Origin: Clostridium sp. CMCC3677
GTDB lineage: Bacteria > Bacillota > Clostridia > Clostridiales > Clostridiaceae
Length of the DNA: 64,000 nucleotides
NCBI RefSeq assembly: GCF_023845585.1
Contig: NZ_JAMQHS010000010.1
Span: 59,854-123,853, forward strand
Reading direction: 5' to 3'
The notes under the pieces are model-generated. The model did no database searches. It saw only the letters and a list, made by a program, of their open reading frames with translations, and was not told the origin of the DNA. Below are positions 61,988-64,000 of this stretch, in pieces. The translations under genes and the position numbers were made by a program. Each line of letters begins with the position of its first letter. The stretch's first letter is position 1.

Positions 61988-62629
61988 ATGGATAATAATG
62001 TTTTGTGGTATTTAGAACAACAAATCCAGAGGACTATAAATAATTTAAGAAAACGCAATATTGCAGGTTTTTTCGTTAAGGATGATGTTGAATTAAAAGG
62101 ACTTTTAAAAGAACTTATAGATGAAAATTCTGTAGTTGGTGTAGGTGATTCGATGTCACTCTTTGAAACAGGTACTATAGATTTTCTGCGTAAAGGAAAT
62201 TACACTTTTTTAGATAAGTACAGAGAAGGCATTACAAGTGAAGAGAAAAAACAAATCTATATACAAAACTTTTCTTCTGATACTTTTATGTGTAGTACAA
62301 ATGCATTAACTGAAGATGGAGAACTTTATAATATTGATGGGAATGGAAGTAGAGTTGCACCAATGATTTATGGACCTAAACAGGTTATTTTAGTAACTGG
62401 TATAAATAAGATTGTTAAAAATATAGAAGAAGCAGAAAAAAGAGTTAGAAGTTACGCTGCTCCAATTGATGCAAAAAGATTAGGGAAAAATACTCCATGT
62501 ACTACTTTAGGGTATTGTGTAGATTGTAAAAGTCCTAATAGAATATGTAATGATTTTACAATAATTAGAGGACAGTTTATTAAAGACAGGATAAAAGTAA
62601 TTATTGTAGGAAAACAGTTAGGGTATTAA
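61988..62629 (+). CDS. LUD domain protein (lactate utilisation type)
   Basis: A 213-residue protein of the LUD/DUF162 family: GFFVKDDVELKGLLKEL, then VGVGDSMSLFETGTIDFLR, then FMCSTNALTEDGELYNIDG, RVAPMIYGPKQVILVTG and NKIVKNIEEAEKRVR. Near the C-terminus, CTTLGYCVDCKSPNRICNDF holds four cysteines. Stand-alone LUD proteins with this Cys cluster are common in clostridia; they are related to LutC/LutB, but lactate use is not shown. The start ATG follows GGAAAGGATATACATTTGA. It is preceded by long repeat copy 1. Confidence 0.9.
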   Translation: MDNNVLWYLEQQIQRTINNLRKRNIAGFFVKDDVELKGLLKELIDENSVVGVGDSMSLFETGTIDFLRKGNYTFLDKYREGITSEEKKQIYIQNFSSDTFMCSTNALTEDGELYNIDGNGSRVAPMIYGPKQVILVTGINKIVKNIEEAEKRVRSYAAPIDAKRLGKNTPCTTLGYCVDCKSPNRICNDFTIIRGQFIKDRIKVIIVGKQLGY

Positions 62630-62857
62630 TTATTTATTTAGCAATATTCTTTCGTTATAAATTAATAAAAATAAGTAACATATTAAAAAGTTGTATTATT
62701 CAAAGATGAATTTAAGGTATTTTTTGTATGTAATTTTGAGAAAGTGTATAAGTTAACTGAGAATTAAATAATTTGGTATATCCTAAATATTATATAATTG
62801 ATTAATAATTGTAATTATATAAAATATTAACGCGAATCAATTTAGAGGGTGAAAAAT

Positions 62858-63427
62858 GTGAAATGTTTTTTAATTAATGAATTTGGACAAGAACAAGGAG
62901 AAAAAATATACAAACATCAGCAAGAGAAACTTAAAAGACTTATAAAACTAAGTAGTACAGGAAAAAGTAAAGAACAGTTAGAAACTCTAAAGAATAGTAT
63001 TCTTCCTAGAATAGCACTTTACAAAGTTCTGCAAGATATTCTTCAATATAAGAGATTAGCTTTGCAAATTGTAGAGAAAGGATTTTTGCTAGATTTACAG
63101 AAAGTTATATTGAATCTTCAAAAGATGGAAAAAAACGAGCATTTTTTTGAAATTTTCCGTATGAATTTTAGTGAGTCATTAAAAAGTGATAATTGGGAAA
63201 GTACAATTGTACAAAACGATAATAATTCAATGGTGTTTATTATGAAAAAATGTATATGGAATGATACTTGCATAGAGATGAATTGTCCTGAAATGTGTCA
63301 AATTTTTTGCAAAGGTGATATTGAATGCTATAGTCATATAAAAAAGATAAGTTTTGAGAGAACACAAACATTAGGGTACAACGAAAAATATTGTGATTTT
63401 AAATTTATAAATAATGAAATAAAGTAA
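62858..63427 (+). CDS. L-2-amino-thiazoline-4-carboxylate hydrolase-like protein
   Basis: A 189-residue protein resembling the ATC hydrolase family (PF14196 type). The C-terminal signature is CPEMCQIFCKGD, then a SFERTQTLGYNEKYCDFKF end; the R-T-x-T-L-x-x-G-x-x-x-C-D-F pattern is typical. The N-terminal part is a helical bundle, as in relatives. A real ATC hydrolase takes part in cysteine formation from thiazoline; most homologues are uncharacterised. GAGGGTGAAAAAT stands before a GTG at 62858; another GTG at 62849 is too close to the site. Long repeat copy 2 follows. Confidence 0.72.
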   Translation: MKCFLINEFGQEQGEKIYKHQQEKLKRLIKLSSTGKSKEQLETLKNSILPRIALYKVLQDILQYKRLALQIVEKGFLLDLQKVILNLQKMEKNEHFFEIFRMNFSESLKSDNWESTIVQNDNNSMVFIMKKCIWNDTCIEMNCPEMCQIFCKGDIECYSHIKKISFERTQTLGYNEKYCDFKFINNEIK

Positions 63428-63440
63428 ATAATATTTATTT

Positions 63441-63895
63441 TAGAGAATGGCTATTTTACTATGGTTTAACCTTAACATAGGATGTACAAGAAAATATCCT
63501 TATAGCTATAATTTTGATTTTGTAGCTATAAGGGTATTTTTATTTTTACTCTTAATAATGTTATAAAAATAGTTACTAAAAATGTAATTGCTAATGTTAC
63601 GATATAGATTAATGAATTGAAATATTTTTTAAGAAGACAACTTCTTATCTTCTTATATTCATATGTTTATAAAAAGGTAACTTCTTTTAATTTTGAACAT
63701 CGGTTTTAATAAATAATTTAAGATTATATTAGGAAAAAGAAAAGTAATTAATATTTTTAAAAGCGCTTAGGATTTAATTATCTTAGGTGTTTTTTCTACG
63801 CAATTTGTAGATTTGACGAAGTAAATTAAAAAAATGTTCTTTAAAAATTGAACAATGCATTCTTTACAAAATATGCTATAATTATTTAAAAATAC
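63441..63895. repeat. Long direct intergenic repeat, copy 2
   Basis: Same order of parts as copy 1: terminator AAATATCCTTATAGCTA / TAGCTATAAGGGTATTT, the AGAAGACAACTTCTTATCTT stretch, terminator GCGCTTAGG...CTTAGGTGTTTTTT, promoter with TGCTATAAT near 63875. Base changes in the second hairpin keep pairing through G-U. It precedes the gene cut by the right edge. Confidence 0.85.
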
Positions 63896-63970
63896 AGAAA
63901 AGCTTGGGTTTGAATAGAAAATGAAACAATAATAAATTTCATTTGTTGAGATGAATGGGGGTATACGAAA

Positions 63971-64000
63971 ATGTTAAAAAAGTCAAAAGAAGTTTATGAT
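63971..64000 (+). CDS. Start of a gene cut by the window edge
   Basis: ATG at 63971 after TGGGGGTATACGAAA opens MLKKSKEVYD and runs off the window. It lies 75 bases after long repeat copy 2, which provides its promoter, as copy 1 does for the LUD gene. Too short to identify. Confidence 0.55.
   Translation, partial: MLKKSKEVYD

Overview
The window is a very AT-rich segment that fits a solventogenic, butyrate-type Clostridium (sensu stricto). Supporting signs are near-exclusive use of A/T-ending codons, strong AGGAGG-type ribosome binding sites, a flagellin lysine-N-methylase end, a DUF4489 clostridial protein, GreA, a CD3324-family regulator, and an anaerobe's flavodiiron/rubredoxin chemistry. 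The species call is inference; no rRNA or other marker gene is present.

Layout. 1-3.5 kb: end of fliB, two probable spore/exosporium-type proteins around a small MITE-like palindrome, greA, and a TetR regulator divergent from a two-gene ABC exporter operon (3.7-7.2 kb). 7.5-11.8 kb: a molybdenum hydroxylase flanked by two MocA-like nucleotidyltransferases, one fused to a ModE/LysR-like HTH. 12-14.8 kb: ankyrin protein, zinc-dependent phospholipase C-like protein without a signal peptide, aldo/keto reductase.

15-48.8 kb is a large accessory/defence island, almost entirely on the + strand. First come four monocistronic units with near-identical terminator+promoter spacers that alternate in two types: zinc-ribbon protein, MazG-like pyrophosphohydrolase, NERD-HRDC-HRDC protein and HNH endonuclease, preceded by an AlbA_2 protein. 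Then come Hachiman (hamA-hamB), a Ser/Thr kinase and a HEPN-like protein, a TrlF-like PHP-ATPase, a broken UvrD-like helicase, and a type I restriction-modification locus (hsdR-fic-hsdM-orf-hsdS). After it is a tightly coupled three-gene operon coding for a STAS-GHKL ATPase, a RES-domain protein and a DUF4325 STAS-like protein. The island ends with a second set of promoter-sharing cassettes: HipA-like fragments, a J-domain protein with its partner and a divergent membrane protein, and an AAA-ATPase/PD-(D/E)XK protein. The RES operon is my leading candidate for an under-described system: a predicted NAD-consuming effector packaged with partner-switch-like regulators, and a perfect palindrome over its promoter.

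48.9-64 kb returns to chromosomal-type content. It starts with a FusB-family EF-G-binding protein behind an attenuator-like leader and a CD3324-family regulator. A 635-residue acyl-CoA dehydrogenase-ETF-rubredoxin fusion follows, next to a flavodiiron protein, which together look like an acyl-CoA to O2/NO electron chain. Then come a glyoxalase-family protein, tRNA-Arg(UCU) and tRNA-Lys(UUU), a cupin, and several broken genes. Three of these (ankyrin, ynfA, small membrane protein) each look one base short. The right end has a LUD-domain protein and an ATC-hydrolase-like protein, separated by two copies of a roughly 440-bp intergenic repeat. A separate palindromic repeat family of about 200 bp has one full and two partial copies (11.9, 56.9, 61.2 kb).
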